Below are positions 35,053 to 44,353 of a stretch of DNA of 64,000 bases, in pieces (the first letter of the stretch is position 1; the number at the start of each line of letters is the position of its first letter). The position numbers and the translations under genes are program-made. Under the pieces are notes generated by a model. It worked only from the letters and a program-made list of their open reading frames with translations. It searched no databases and was not told where the DNA came from. Source of the stretch: JAJAZB01 sp965249815 (GTDB lineage: Bacteria > Bacteroidota > Bacteroidia > Cytophagales > Spirosomataceae); NCBI GenBank assembly GCA_965249815.1, contig CBDFMV010000002.1, positions 682,001 through 746,000 on the forward strand, given 5' to 3'.

Positions 35053-36321
35053 TTACGTTTTCCGCTTTTTCTTTTTTGCCGACGGAAACAGCACGTTGTT
35101 GAGGATGAGCCGGTAACCGGGCGAATGCGGATGCAGGTTGAGGTCGGTGGGCATCCGGTGAAAGCCGCGAATGCCTTCGGGGTCGTGGCCGCCGTAAAAC
35201 GTCCACTGCCCCAGGCCCACTTCGCCGTAAATGTAGCGGTCCGAACTGGGGCTTTCGCCCATCACGAGCACGTTGGATTTGACGGTTCGCTTGCGGAAGG
35301 CGTTGGTCTGGCCCATGAATTCGCGGATGGTGCTTTCGTGGTTCTGGGTGAGCATGGTCGGGATAATGTCGGACTTGGCCGAAAAATCGAAGAGCGAAAA
35401 GTAGCTCGTCGGCTCGTCGGATCCCCAGCCGCCCGACACGTTGATATCCGAAAACGAGTGACTCCAGTCGTCCTCGCCGATTTCGAGGGTGAAATTCCCG
35501 AAGGCGAGCGTTTTGCTGAAGTCGAGTTTGCTCTGCGCCTTCGGGTCCACGCCGTCGCCGTCGAACTGGCTGCCAACGATGTCCACGCCGTCGGCGGCCA
35601 GGGCCACGTCGAAGGTTTCGGCCCCCGAACACATCGCAAACAGGTAGCCGCCCCCGGCGCAAAACCCCTTGATGGCCTTGGCCACGGCGAGTTTGGCCTG
35701 GGAAACCTTCGCGTAGCCGAATTTTTTGGCGATGGCTTCCTGGGCTTCGCGGTCGCGGACCGACATCCGCCGGAGGTTTTTGCCAAACTGCCCGGTGAAA
35801 TCCTCGTGGTGCAGGTGGACCCAGTCGTACTTGGGCAAATCGCCGCGCAGGATTTCCTCGTCGTAAATCACCTCGAACGGTATTTCGGCGTAACGCAGCA
35901 CCAGCAGCACGGCGTCGGTGTCTTCAAACTCGGCGGGGCTGATTTTGATGGGCGAGTACACGGCAATCCGGGCGGCTTTCACCAGTTTCACCGAATTCAT
36001 GTTGACGTTCGGGTCGGCAATCTGCCGCTGAATCGACGCGGCCTCGGCGTCGCTAAGCACCACGCACGACACGCCCCGCACGCGGCATTCGGTTTCCAGC
36101 GCCTTCGCGTAGGGCATCAAAAAACTGCCGCCCCGGTAGTTGAGGAGCCAATCGAGTTCGCCGTCGCGCTTGAGCAGGCCATAGGCGATGCCGTAGGCCT
36201 TGAGGTGGTTGGTTTGCTTGCCGTCCATTGGAATCAGCAGCGAATCCGCGCGGCTGAGGAGCGGGCAGCCGAGCAGCAGGAAGCCCAGCAGGGCGATGGA
36301 AAACCGTTTCGACGCAGTCAT
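35053..36321 (-). CDS. Conserved Bacteroidota secreted protein (often mislabelled asparagine synthetase B)
   Basis: 422 aa with signal peptide (cleavage near SRA). LLIPMDGKQTNHLKAYGIAY, LDWLLNYRGGSFLMPY, YDWVHLHHEDFTGQFGK, GGGYLFAMCSGAETFDVALA and FYGGHDPEG are invariant-looking blocks of a Bacteroidota family whose database name asparagine synthetase B is not supported by any synthetase domain here. Shows a class-I-glutamine-amidotransferase-like core (FAMCSGAE with a Cys). Role unknown. First gene of a three-gene operon with the M28 peptidase and the beta-fold protein. Confidence 0.82.
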   Translation of the reverse strand: MTASKRFSIALLGFLLLGCPLLSRADSLLIPMDGKQTNHLKAYGIAYGLLKRDGELDWLLNYRGGSFLMPYAKALETECRVRGVSCVVLSDAEAASIQRQIADPNVNMNSVKLVKAARIAVYSPIKISPAEFEDTDAVLLVLRYAEIPFEVIYDEEILRGDLPKYDWVHLHHEDFTGQFGKNLRRMSVRDREAQEAIAKKFGYAKVSQAKLAVAKAIKGFCAGGGYLFAMCSGAETFDVALAADGVDIVGSQFDGDGVDPKAQSKLDFSKTLAFGNFTLEIGEDDWSHSFSDINVSGGWGSDEPTSYFSLFDFSAKSDIIPTMLTQNHESTIREFMGQTNAFRKRTVKSNVLVMGESPSSDRYIYGEVGLGQWTFYGGHDPEGIRGFHRMPTDLNLHPHSPGYRLILNNVLFPSAKKKKRKT

Positions 36322-36562
36322 AGTCCTCAGTCCGGTTAGTTTACCCGACTAAGTTAAGCGAAAAACGCCTTCGCTGTTGCCGGACCCCTTTTTGGGTTGA
36401 ATGCTCCTCGGCGGGCCGCCTTTTTTCTTCCCCACGCAACCTTGTCCGACCGCCTTTCCGTACTGGTTACGATTTCGGACGAAGCCCTACCCCGGCAAAG
36501 CGCCTGGGCGGCGGCTGTTCCGGCGCGAGCCGCTCCACACCATAATCCCAATTCCCAAATTC

Positions 36563-37399
36563 ATGAAAAATGCCCTGTTTGTGAAAACCCTGACGGTTGC
36601 CGGTGCGGTAGCCGTCGCCGCCAGCCTGACCGCTTGCACCAAATCCGACGACGGCCCGCAGTTCGACGCGTCCGTAAAAACCACCACCCTCGGCCAGACC
36701 CTGGTGGGCGAAGGCGAGAAAACGCTCTATTTCTTCTCGAAAGACGTGGCCGGTGTATCCAACTGCAACGGCACCTGCGCCGACGAATGGAAGCCCTTTT
36801 TCAAGGAAACGATGCAACTGGGCACAGGCCTTGCCCCGGCTGATTTCGTGCCCATCACCCGCGCCGACGGCACCAAGCAACTCACCTACAAAGGCTGGCC
36901 GCTGTACTACTTCAAAGACGACGCCGCGTCGGGCGACGTGAAAGGTGACAACGACGAGGGCGTTTGGTTTGCCGCCCGGCCCCACTTCAGCCTGATGCTT
37001 GCCACCGCGCAACTGAAGGGCAACGACGGGAAAAACTACACCAAAGAACTCAAAGAAGGGGAGGGCGAAACGACCTACCTCGTTGATAGCCTGGGCCGTA
37101 CGCTGTACGCTTTTGCGCCCGACAAAAACAAGAAAAACAACTACACCAAGGCCGATTTTAGCAACAACGGCACCTGGCCGCTGGCCGAATTTGAGGCGAG
37201 AAACATTCCTTCGGGTCTCAATGCCGCCGATTTCAGCGTCATCGACGTATTCGGACGGAAGCAACTCACGTTCAAAGGCTGGCCGCTGTACTACTTCGGC
37301 CCTGATGGCGGCGTGCGCGGCGTGACCAAGGGCGTGAGCGTGCCCCGGCCCGGCGTGTGGCCGATTGTGAACCAGGGTTCGCCGGTGGCTCCGCAGTAA
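36563..37399 (+). CDS. Lipoprotein with secreted repeats of unknown function (COG4315 type)
   Basis: 278 aa. Lipobox SLTAC (residues about 21-25). Two halves, each with the secreted-repeat pattern: TLYFFSKDVAG...CNGTCADEWKPF, RADGTKQLTYKGWPLYYFKDD (first) and TLYAFAPDKNKKN, GRKQLTFKGWPLYYFGPDG (second). Only the first half keeps the Cys pair C-NGTC. Family is extracytoplasmic, function unproven. Followed by a strong terminator. Confidence 0.88.
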   Translation: MKNALFVKTLTVAGAVAVAASLTACTKSDDGPQFDASVKTTTLGQTLVGEGEKTLYFFSKDVAGVSNCNGTCADEWKPFFKETMQLGTGLAPADFVPITRADGTKQLTYKGWPLYYFKDDAASGDVKGDNDEGVWFAARPHFSLMLATAQLKGNDGKNYTKELKEGEGETTYLVDSLGRTLYAFAPDKNKKNNYTKADFSNNGTWPLAEFEARNIPSGLNAADFSVIDVFGRKQLTFKGWPLYYFGPDGGVRGVTKGVSVPRPGVWPIVNQGSPVAPQ

Positions 37400-37419
37400 A
37401 ACGAGATTCGTGATTCACG

Positions 37420-37456
37420 AAAAAAGGCTCCGCGTATCGTACGCGGAGCCTTTTTT
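37420..37456 (+). terminator. Rho-independent terminator
   Basis: GGCTCCGCGTA (37426-37436) pairs with TACGCGGAGCC (37440-37450), 3-nt loop, flanked by an A-run before and a T-run after, so it can work in both directions for the convergent genes. Confidence 0.9.
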
Positions 37457-37532
37457 ATGAATGGGTCGGCTCAGGCGTTCAACACCCACTACCCCTCGTT
37501 TAGCGGCTGTTCGCCGCTCACCACGAGGCTGT

Positions 37533-37967
37533 TCACCGGTTTCGTGCGCGGCCATCGCGCCAGAGCGCGTACCCGTTCGTAACCGTGATGAATAAGGCGA
37601 TGATTAGGTTGGGATGTACCGTACGAAAAAAAGCCGGAAAGCCGGGCGGGGGCGTCACGCCATCGGGCCAGGTGTCGGTTCCGGGCAGCAATAGGCTGGG
37701 GAAAAACATGCCCCAGAACAACAGCGGTCCCAGCGCCGCTCCCACGGTGGCCAGCCGGGTATCCCGCTCGGCGTAGCGGCCCCAGAGCAGGTAAAGCGAG
37801 AGGGCGTTCAGGCTTATCGTCGCGAAATACTGAATTCCAAAATGAAACCGGGCGTGGGCGGGCCACAGCGGGTTGGTCAGGTGCGTAGCGTTCAGATCGG
37901 CAATCGACGGAATCACCAACGTCAGCAGGGCCGTTACCGTCAGGATGGTTTTGATGGTCTTTTCCAT
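37533..37967 (-). CDS. Four-TM membrane protein (DUF6640-like)
   Basis: 144 aa: TM at about residues 8-24, 44-62, 75-95 and 118-135, with ATHLTNPLWPAHARFH between the first two and HPNLIIALFIT in the last. That Asp/His pattern recalls the DUF6640 family. Follows the 123-aa membrane gene by 14 bp; likely same transcript. Confidence 0.75.
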   Translation of the reverse strand: MEKTIKTILTVTALLTLVIPSIADLNATHLTNPLWPAHARFHFGIQYFATISLNALSLYLLWGRYAERDTRLATVGAALGPLLFWGMFFPSLLLPGTDTWPDGVTPPPGFPAFFRTVHPNLIIALFITVTNGYALWRDGRARNR

Positions 37968-37981
37968 GGGAATGGGTTCGA

Positions 37982-38353
37982 TTACGTGTGAAGCAGGGAG
38001 GACAACCTGGGCTGGCGGGCAACGAAGAGGTAACCCGTCACGGCGGTCAGCGCCAGCGGGGGAACGATGCCCGACGGAGCCAGAAACAGGTGAAACAGCA
38101 CCATGTTGACCAGCACCGGCACCAGCACCAGCAGGCCCGCCGTGATGGCCCGGTTTGTCAACAGCGCCGTGGCCGTCAGGATCATGCAGATTCCGACTGC
38201 GGGGAAGACGTACCCGCTGGCGTCGAAGGCGGCGTAGAGGTCGGCAGCCCGGCCCCGGTAAGCGGGCGTCGCAAAAAAATGGAACAGGTGATTGAGGCCA
38301 ATGACGTCCAGCAGGCCGCCAAACCCGATTTGGATGATTCGGTTGATCTTCAT
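37982..38353 (-). CDS. Small membrane protein, DoxX-like layout
   Basis: 123 aa with four TM helices (FGGLLDVIGLNHLFHFF, YVFPAVGICMILTATALL, AGLLVLVPVLVNMVLFHLFL, PLALTAVTGYLFVA). Resembles DoxX-like proteins but without a decisive motif. Start chosen at MKINRIIQIG. Downstream of the Crp/Fnr gene. Confidence 0.75.
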   Translation of the reverse strand: MKINRIIQIGFGGLLDVIGLNHLFHFFATPAYRGRAADLYAAFDASGYVFPAVGICMILTATALLTNRAITAGLLVLVPVLVNMVLFHLFLAPSGIVPPLALTAVTGYLFVARQPRLSSLLHT

Positions 38354-38419
38354 GGTGTCCGTTGTTTGATTGAACACCACAAAGGTCGCTGACCCTGGCA
38401 GGCCGGGCATTGATGTAAG

Positions 38420-39028
38420 TTAAGACCCGCTGTCGGCCAACTGCCTGCGGATGCGCGAAAGCGATTCGGGCTGAATGCCGAGGTACGAAGCAATCAGGTA
38501 CTGGGGCACGCGCTGCGTGATTTCGGGAAAGTCGTGCAGCAGGCGTTTGTAGCGCTGTTCGGCGGTTTCGAGCAAAAAAGAGAGTTCCCGCTGCTCTTTT
38601 CGCAGAAATAAATAGTCGGCCATTCGCCGTCCAAATCGGCTCCAGGCCAGCGAGTGTTCGCTCAGGGTTTGGTACAAATCATACGGCCAGACGCTCAGGC
38701 GGCTGGGCTGTTCGGCCCGGATGGAAAACTGCGCGGGCTGCCGGGTGATCAGGCTGGTGTAGGCCGTGACAAACTTGTGAGCGAGTGAAAAATCCTTGAC
38801 GTGCAGCGAACCGTCGGCGGTCGGGACGATGAAACTGAAGGCACCCTCGTGCACAAACGCAACCTGGCGACACACCGCACCGGCCTCCACCAGGTGCTCG
38901 CCCGTGGCCAGGGTGACTGACTGACGGGCCTGCCGAAACGGGGCCAGGTCAGCCTCCGTGAACAGCGCCCCTGCTTGCAGAAAGCCGTTGATTTCCGCCC
39001 AGTCTTGTCCGTCAACAGGCTGTTTCAT
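38420..39028 (-). CDS. Crp/Fnr-family transcriptional regulator
   Basis: 202 aa. Cyclic-nucleotide-binding-like N-terminal domain (TLATGEHLVEAGAVCRQVAF...) and a C-terminal winged helix ending RVPQYLIASYLGIQPESLSR IRRQL, typical of Bacteroidota Crp/Fnr proteins. Ligand unknown. First of three co-directional genes with two small membrane proteins (66 bp and 14 bp gaps), which it probably regulates. Confidence 0.9.
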   Translation of the reverse strand: MKQPVDGQDWAEINGFLQAGALFTEADLAPFRQARQSVTLATGEHLVEAGAVCRQVAFVHEGAFSFIVPTADGSLHVKDFSLAHKFVTAYTSLITRQPAQFSIRAEQPSRLSVWPYDLYQTLSEHSLAWSRFGRRMADYLFLRKEQRELSFLLETAEQRYKRLLHDFPEITQRVPQYLIASYLGIQPESLSRIRRQLADSGS

Positions 39029-39128
39029 TTCGCCCTTCGCGCCGTGCGTATTTTGTGAAGTGCCATTGGAATTAAAAAGTCCCCATCGCAGGGATTGAGG
39101 CCTTTCTTCGAAGAACTCAGGTCGCCCG

Positions 39129-41366
39129 CTACGCCAGCAGCGCCCGCTCCAGGCCGTTGTCGTAGCCGTCTTTCGCCCCGGAGGTCGAAAGGACTTCGTC
39201 GCCGTCCACCACGAGGCCGGAGGCCGTGACCGCGCCGAGCAATTCAAAACCCACGTTGTGCCCCAGCAGCGCTTTTTCAAACCGCGCTTCGTGCTCGGGG
39301 TACACGCTCACCACGACCCGGCTCTGGCTCTCGCCGAACAGGAAGGCGTCTTTGCGGAACCGGCGGTCGGTTTTCACCGAAAAACCGAGGTTCCGGGGCA
39401 GGGCCGACTCGGCCAGGGTGACGAACAGCCCGCCGTCGGACACGTCGTGGGCGGATTGAATCAACTGATTCTGAATCAAGTCTTTCACTACGTTCTGCAC
39501 CTGGGCTTCCTGGTCAATGTCGAAGTGCGGCGCGGGCGAGGCTTTCACGTTCCGGTAGCTGTACAAATATTCCGACGAGGCGATGTCGTTCTGCGACAGC
39601 CCGATGAGGTAAATTAAATCGCCCGGCGCTTTGAAATCGAGCGTCATCAGATTCTCGGGTTTTTCCATCACGCCAAGCATCCCGATGGTGGGCGTGGGAA
39701 ACACTGGTCCGCCGTCGGCAGACTGGTTGTAGAAACTCACGTTGCCGCCGGTGACGGGCGTGCCGAATTTCTCGCAGCCCCGCTTCATGCCCTGAATCGC
39801 GCCGACAAACTGCCAGTACACCTCAGGCACGTGGGGGTTGCCAAAATTGAGGTTGTTGGTGATGGCAAGCGGTTCGCCGCCCGCGCAGACGATGTTGCGG
39901 GCCGCCTCGCTCACGGCGATGGCCGTGCCCACTTCGGGGTCGGCGTTCACGTAGCGGGCGTTGCAGTCCACCGTAATCACGATGCTCTTGTCGGTGCCGC
40001 GCACCTGCACTACGGCGGCGTCGGCGGGGGCGTTCACGGTGCGGGTGCTGGCCCCGATGGTTTTGTCGTACTGCTCGTACACCCACTTTTTGGAGGCGAT
40101 GTTGGGGTGCGAAAGCAGGTGTTTCGCCACGGTTTTCAGTTCTTCACCGCCCGAAATGTCAGGTACCGAAGTGATGTCGAATTTTTTAAACTCCTGAAAA
40201 TACGCCGGTTCGCGGTACTCGCGGTGGTACACGGGCGCGCCACCGCCGAGCACGAGGTCGTCGGCGGGTACGTCAGCCACGAGTTCGCCGTCGCGGTAAA
40301 AATGCAGGCGCTTCGTGTCGGTCACGGTGCCGATCTGGGCGCAGTGCAGGTCCCATTTCTCGAAAATGTCGAGAATGAGTTTTTCCCAGCCTTTCTCCAC
40401 CACGACCAGCATCCGTTCCTGCGATTCGCTGAGGAGGATTTCCCAGGCCCGCATGGCGTCCTGCCGGGTGGGCACGAGGTCGAGGTTGATTTCCATGCCG
40501 TGTCCGCCCTTCGCGCTCATTTCGGAGGTCGAGCAGATGATGCCCGCCGCGCCCATGTCCTGAATGCCGATGACGTGCCCGGTTTCGATGATTTCGAGGG
40601 TGGCTTCGAGGAGGAGTTTTTCCTGAAACGGGTCGCCCACCTGCACGGCGGGGAGCTTGGCGTTGGAGCTTTCGGAAATGTCTTCGCTGGCGAAGGAGGC
40701 CCCGCCGATGCCGTCCTTGCCCGTAGCCGACCCGACGATAAACACCGGGTTGCCCACGCCGTAACTGGTGGCCTTCGCGACGTGCCCCGCCTTCACGATG
40801 CCCGCCGAAAAGGCGTTGACGAGCGGGTTGACGTTGTAGCACTCGTCAAAAAATACCTCGCCGCCGACAGTCGGGATGCCGAAGGCGTTGCCGTAGTCGC
40901 CGATGCCCTTCACGACGCCCTTGAGCAGCCGCTTCGTTTTGGGCAAACTCAAATTGCCGAACCGCAGCGAGTTGAGTTGGGCAATGGGCCGGGCGCCCAT
41001 CGTGAAAATGTCGCGGTTGATGCCGCCCACGCCCGTGGCCGCGCCCTGGTAAGGTTCGAGGGCCGAGGGGTGGTTGTGCGATTCAATCTTGAAGGCGCAG
41101 CCGATGCCGTCGCCGAGGTCCACCAGCCCGGCGTTTTCCTCGCCCGCTTTGGCGAGTATCCGGGGGGAGTCGCGGGGGAGTTTTTTCAGCCAGGCAATCG
41201 AGTTTTTGTAGGAACAGTGCTCCGACCACATCACCGAAAAAATGGCCAGTTCGGTGAAGTTGGGCGGGCGGTTGAGGATGACGTGGATGCGGTCGAATTC
41301 CTCGGGCAGGAGGCCCAATTTCTTGGCGGTTTCGACGGTGGGCAGGGCTTCGGCGACTTGGGACAT
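39129..41366 (-). CDS. purL: Phosphoribosylformylglycinamidine synthase, PurL subunit
   Basis: 745 aa small-type PurL. MSQVAEALPTVETAKKLGL start, MWSEHCSYKNS, GIGCAFKIESHNHPSA, GGVGGINRDIFTMGARP-type block, GGNVSFYNQ and SDGGLFVTLAESAL in order. Catalyses the ATP-dependent fourth step of de novo purine synthesis (FGAR to FGAM) with PurQ and PurS, which are not in this window. Long 5' leader with a TACCTTTG box. Confidence 0.96.
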   Translation of the reverse strand: MSQVAEALPTVETAKKLGLLPEEFDRIHVILNRPPNFTELAIFSVMWSEHCSYKNSIAWLKKLPRDSPRILAKAGEENAGLVDLGDGIGCAFKIESHNHPSALEPYQGAATGVGGINRDIFTMGARPIAQLNSLRFGNLSLPKTKRLLKGVVKGIGDYGNAFGIPTVGGEVFFDECYNVNPLVNAFSAGIVKAGHVAKATSYGVGNPVFIVGSATGKDGIGGASFASEDISESSNAKLPAVQVGDPFQEKLLLEATLEIIETGHVIGIQDMGAAGIICSTSEMSAKGGHGMEINLDLVPTRQDAMRAWEILLSESQERMLVVVEKGWEKLILDIFEKWDLHCAQIGTVTDTKRLHFYRDGELVADVPADDLVLGGGAPVYHREYREPAYFQEFKKFDITSVPDISGGEELKTVAKHLLSHPNIASKKWVYEQYDKTIGASTRTVNAPADAAVVQVRGTDKSIVITVDCNARYVNADPEVGTAIAVSEAARNIVCAGGEPLAITNNLNFGNPHVPEVYWQFVGAIQGMKRGCEKFGTPVTGGNVSFYNQSADGGPVFPTPTIGMLGVMEKPENLMTLDFKAPGDLIYLIGLSQNDIASSEYLYSYRNVKASPAPHFDIDQEAQVQNVVKDLIQNQLIQSAHDVSDGGLFVTLAESALPRNLGFSVKTDRRFRKDAFLFGESQSRVVVSVYPEHEARFEKALLGHNVGFELLGAVTASGLVVDGDEVLSTSGAKDGYDNGLERALLA

Positions 41367-41485
41367 TGCGTCAGTTGGGAATTAAAAATTAGGAATTGGG
41401 AATTGTCAAACCAGGACAAGTTCCGTTTCGCATTTTCTGCGAAATCAACCTAATCCGCGTAAATCTGCGGTTCAGACAACCGTCA

Positions 41486-41493
41486 CAAAGGTA
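41486..41493 (-). promoter_or_regulatory. Candidate -7 box of purL (TACCTTTG)
   Basis: Exact TAnnTTTG match on the minus strand, about 120 nt upstream of the purL ATG, implying a long leader. No clear -33. Confidence 0.4.
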
Positions 41494-41650
41494 GCTTTTC
41501 GGCCCCGAAAATGCCGCCGTTTAGGGTAAAATGGGCGGAATGGGAAAAACACCCCCGCCGAAACGGGGTTTTCCCCGTTGCCAGGCGGAAGAGGAGTAGC
41601 CACATTTGGAGCGAAAATCACTCCCTTTCACCATGTAACGCTTCACTGCC

Positions 41651-43432
41651 ATGAAATTCACTTTTCTCCTTCTTGTCGCACTGGGGACCTTGATGGGTGT
41701 CGTGAGAGGCCAATCGGCCGCAAAAATTAACGACGGGGTGCAACTCCGGTACACGTTGTACATTCCGCATAAAGAATTTATTGAATACTGCCAGGACAAT
41801 CTGGGTTCGGGGAAAAAGCCCATTCAAACGGCGCAAGATGCCGCCGTGTTGCTCCGTACCCTTCAGCACCAACTCATCAAAAGTCGCAAACGCGAAGCGG
41901 CCGAAATCGAACTCTGGCTTGAATCATACGCCAACACGGAAATGCTGGGTGAGAAATCGGCCATTGTTTTTCTGCAACACAGCGTGAACCCAGCCAGCCT
42001 TAATCTTCAGCGTTCCCGGAGCGAGCGAGATGTCCTGAAAAGCAAGTGTGAAGAGGTGTACAAAGAAATGAAGGTCGTTGCCAACACGACAAATTCGGCG
42101 CGGAGTTCTTTTGTGACTGAGTTCACCGATGACAAAGCGCCCGCCATACTCGCCCGTTTGCAGACCCTGGGACTGCTCGACCAGAAGTTGAAGGACTTGG
42201 GTAAATGTTACGAAGAGAGTTTGAAAAAATACCGAGAATTTCTGCCCTGCTACGAAGAAGGAAATGCCATCGAACAATTTGTGTTGAACCGCGAAAACCG
42301 AAAATGGACGGATTTTCTCCTCAACAAAAAGGAGATTATGGTGTGCGCGATCGGCGGTGCGAAGGACCTGCAGAAAGGGAAAGTAGTCATCGAACTGAAA
42401 AATACAGTGTTACAAACCAGTCTCGGTGAGCTTGGCCAATTAGCAACGGGGCTGGGCATTCCGGGGTTTCAGGCCTTTGGCCTAGGCATGATTGAAAAGG
42501 AAATTGTTGAAGTCGCCAAGGCCCACGTGGAGGTGAGCGAAAACCTTAGCGAGAAAAAGGAAGAAAAAACTGATCTGGAAACAAAAGTCGCCAAAACGGA
42601 AAAACAGGCGACCGCTTCGAAATTCAGGACTGAGAAAAGGGCATTAACCCAGACGGCAACCGAGCAGAAGGCCGAGGCCCGGCGGATTGGCGATGAAATC
42701 AAAAAGCTGAATGAGCAGAAAGCAAAACTCGAAGTGTCACTGGCCGAACTCACGCGCAAGGTACTCAACCCCATTGCCTTGCCTGAGGCCATAAATTTTG
42801 AAAAACTCGACGAAGATTTGTCTGCCATCCCGATCACGTTCATGGTACTCAACACCGACGAATTCCGGGCACCCGCCACCATCCGCGTTCAGGGGGCTGA
42901 AATCAAGGAGGAGTTGTCTTACGAAATTCATGAACGCAACAAGTTTGCTGTGACCGTCGGAGTAGCCGCCAACATGCTCAACGAACGGTTGTTCCAACCC
43001 AACGATCAAAAAACGGAACTCGACATCTCAGCCAAAGACACTCAGACCTTGAAAAGCTCCCTTTTCGCCTTGCTGGATTATTGCCCGGCTGGTCGGGTGC
43101 TCGAGCGGATGAACTTCGTCCTCGACAAAGACCCCGGCGTGCCCGTCATGAGTCCTCAGCGGTTCAGTTTGGTCGGGGGAGTGAAGCTTAGCAAAGACCC
43201 TCTCGAAAAAATCTACATGGGCATCGGCTACGCGCTCTCGCGGGGCACCCGGCTCACGGCGGGTTTCCTGTACGCCCGGGTTCCGGTGGAGAAGACCGTC
43301 GCGATCACCCCCACCACCAGTCTCGACTACCTGCGCGACAACGCCGACCGGGAGTACAAACCGTACTGGTTTTTTGGGGTGACAGTCACGCCAGGTAGTA
43401 TGATTAAAACGTTAGGATTAGGGAAAAAATAA
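41651..43432 (+). CDS. Secreted protein with central coiled coil, function unknown
   Basis: 593 aa with signal peptide (cleavage near VRG-Q). Helical N-terminal half; coiled coil at about residues 285-375 (VEVSENLSEKKEEKTDLETK, KKLNEQKAKLEVSLAELTRK); C-terminal third turns beta-like and ends with YMGIGYALSRGTRLTAGFLY and YWFFGVTVTPG, resembling the last strands of an outer-membrane barrel-like domain. Not recognised. Slightly lower GC than neighbours. Confidence 0.75.
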   Translation: MKFTFLLLVALGTLMGVVRGQSAAKINDGVQLRYTLYIPHKEFIEYCQDNLGSGKKPIQTAQDAAVLLRTLQHQLIKSRKREAAEIELWLESYANTEMLGEKSAIVFLQHSVNPASLNLQRSRSERDVLKSKCEEVYKEMKVVANTTNSARSSFVTEFTDDKAPAILARLQTLGLLDQKLKDLGKCYEESLKKYREFLPCYEEGNAIEQFVLNRENRKWTDFLLNKKEIMVCAIGGAKDLQKGKVVIELKNTVLQTSLGELGQLATGLGIPGFQAFGLGMIEKEIVEVAKAHVEVSENLSEKKEEKTDLETKVAKTEKQATASKFRTEKRALTQTATEQKAEARRIGDEIKKLNEQKAKLEVSLAELTRKVLNPIALPEAINFEKLDEDLSAIPITFMVLNTDEFRAPATIRVQGAEIKEELSYEIHERNKFAVTVGVAANMLNERLFQPNDQKTELDISAKDTQTLKSSLFALLDYCPAGRVLERMNFVLDKDPGVPVMSPQRFSLVGGVKLSKDPLEKIYMGIGYALSRGTRLTAGFLYARVPVEKTVAITPTTSLDYLRDNADREYKPYWFFGVTVTPGSMIKTLGLGKK

Positions 43433-43514
43433 CGTGCAAAGGCATGGGTGGACGCGGATTTGCCGTTTTTGGTGGAAGAGTATCAAGTTTTTCATCACCA
43501 AAACCCTAATTTCA

Positions 43515-43988
43515 ATGAGAAAGCTACCCGTTTTCGCCCTGCTGCTGGCCCTGAGCCTGCCGCTGACCACCCTGGCCCAGAAAGCCGTGAAAGCGCGTCC
43601 GCTGGGCGGTTATTTCCTGAAAAGCAGCGTGAAAGACGCCGCCGAGAAGCCCTACGTCTGGGTATTCGGCGACGAGGAGTCCTTCACCAAAGCCTTTGGC
43701 ATGGCCACCACGGCCAGCAACAAACCCACGGCGGTGAACTTTGAAAAGGAAACCGTCGTGGCCCTGGCCGCGCCGAAGACCAAGCAGCCCACGATGCTCT
43801 CGATGAACGTGAGCCAGAAAGGCAACGAACTGCTGGTGAACTACCAGATGAAGCCCGAAGGCACCGAAGGCGCGTTCATCCGTCAGCCCGTCACGCTCGT
43901 GGCCATCCCGAAAACTGTTGCCACGGGCAAGGAAGTGCTCGTGTACAACGGTAAGGAAGAAGTGCAACGCATCGGGGCGCAGCAGTAG
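43515..43988 (+). CDS. Small secreted protein of unknown function
   Basis: 157 aa with signal peptide (cleavage after TLA). Mature part carries PYVWVFGDEESFTKAFGMAT, VNFEKETVVALAAPKTK and PVTLVAIPKTV, a protease-complex-inhibitor-like pattern seen in small Bacteroidota secreted proteins. Start set by the signal peptide. 82 bp after the coiled-coil protein on the same strand. Confidence 0.75.
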   Translation: MRKLPVFALLLALSLPLTTLAQKAVKARPLGGYFLKSSVKDAAEKPYVWVFGDEESFTKAFGMATTASNKPTAVNFEKETVVALAAPKTKQPTMLSMNVSQKGNELLVNYQMKPEGTEGAFIRQPVTLVAIPKTVATGKEVLVYNGKEEVQRIGAQQ

Positions 43989-44002
43989 GGAGAGGTTGGC
44001 GT

Positions 44003-44292
44003 TTAGCGTTCAGGGTTTAGCGTTGCTTTGATAAACGCTAAACCCTGAACGCTTTCAAACCGCGCTGTGAAATGCCGCAGCATCGGCGCTTCATAGGTGA
44101 AACGCAGGCCGCGCAGGATTTTGCTGGTTGCAAACACCTGGAGAATCACTTCCGCCACGTAATCGATGTGGCTCTGGGTGTACACCCGGCGGGGAATGGC
44201 CAGCCGCACCAGGTCCATTGTCGTTCGCTGCGGGTGGTGAACCGAATCAGCTCGACGGACTTGATGCGGAAAGGTTCGATAAGGGTCCGCAT
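44003..44292 (-). pseudogene. tnaA: Collapsed tryptophanase / tyrosine phenol-lyase gene
   Basis: ATG at 44292 opens MRTLIEPFRIKSVELIRFTT RSERQ, the N-terminus of tryptophanase/TPL. In a shifted frame this joins LVRLAIPRRVYTQSHIDYVA and GLRFTYEAPMLRHFTARFE, the enzyme's C-terminus. About 370-380 middle residues, including the PLP lysine, are missing. The final codons run into a 20-bp inverted repeat. Intact enzymes of this family have about 460 residues and release indole or phenol, pyruvate and ammonia. Confidence 0.88.
44006..44054. repeat. Perfect 20-bp inverted repeat
   Basis: AGCGTTCAGGGTTTAGCGTT (44006-44025) and its exact complement (44035-44054), 9-nt loop. Could terminate the gene ending at 43988. 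Related words occur at 55430-55477. Confidence 0.75.
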
Positions 44293-44353
44293 TTAAGGTG
44301 TAAAGTAGAGCGTGTAAAGTTGAAACTCCTGCTTTTTACTTTACACTTTCCAC

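Noticed and set aside
39831..41453. 540-codon plus-strand open frame opposite purL
   Set aside because: Antisense shadow; PurL motifs are complete on the minus strand.
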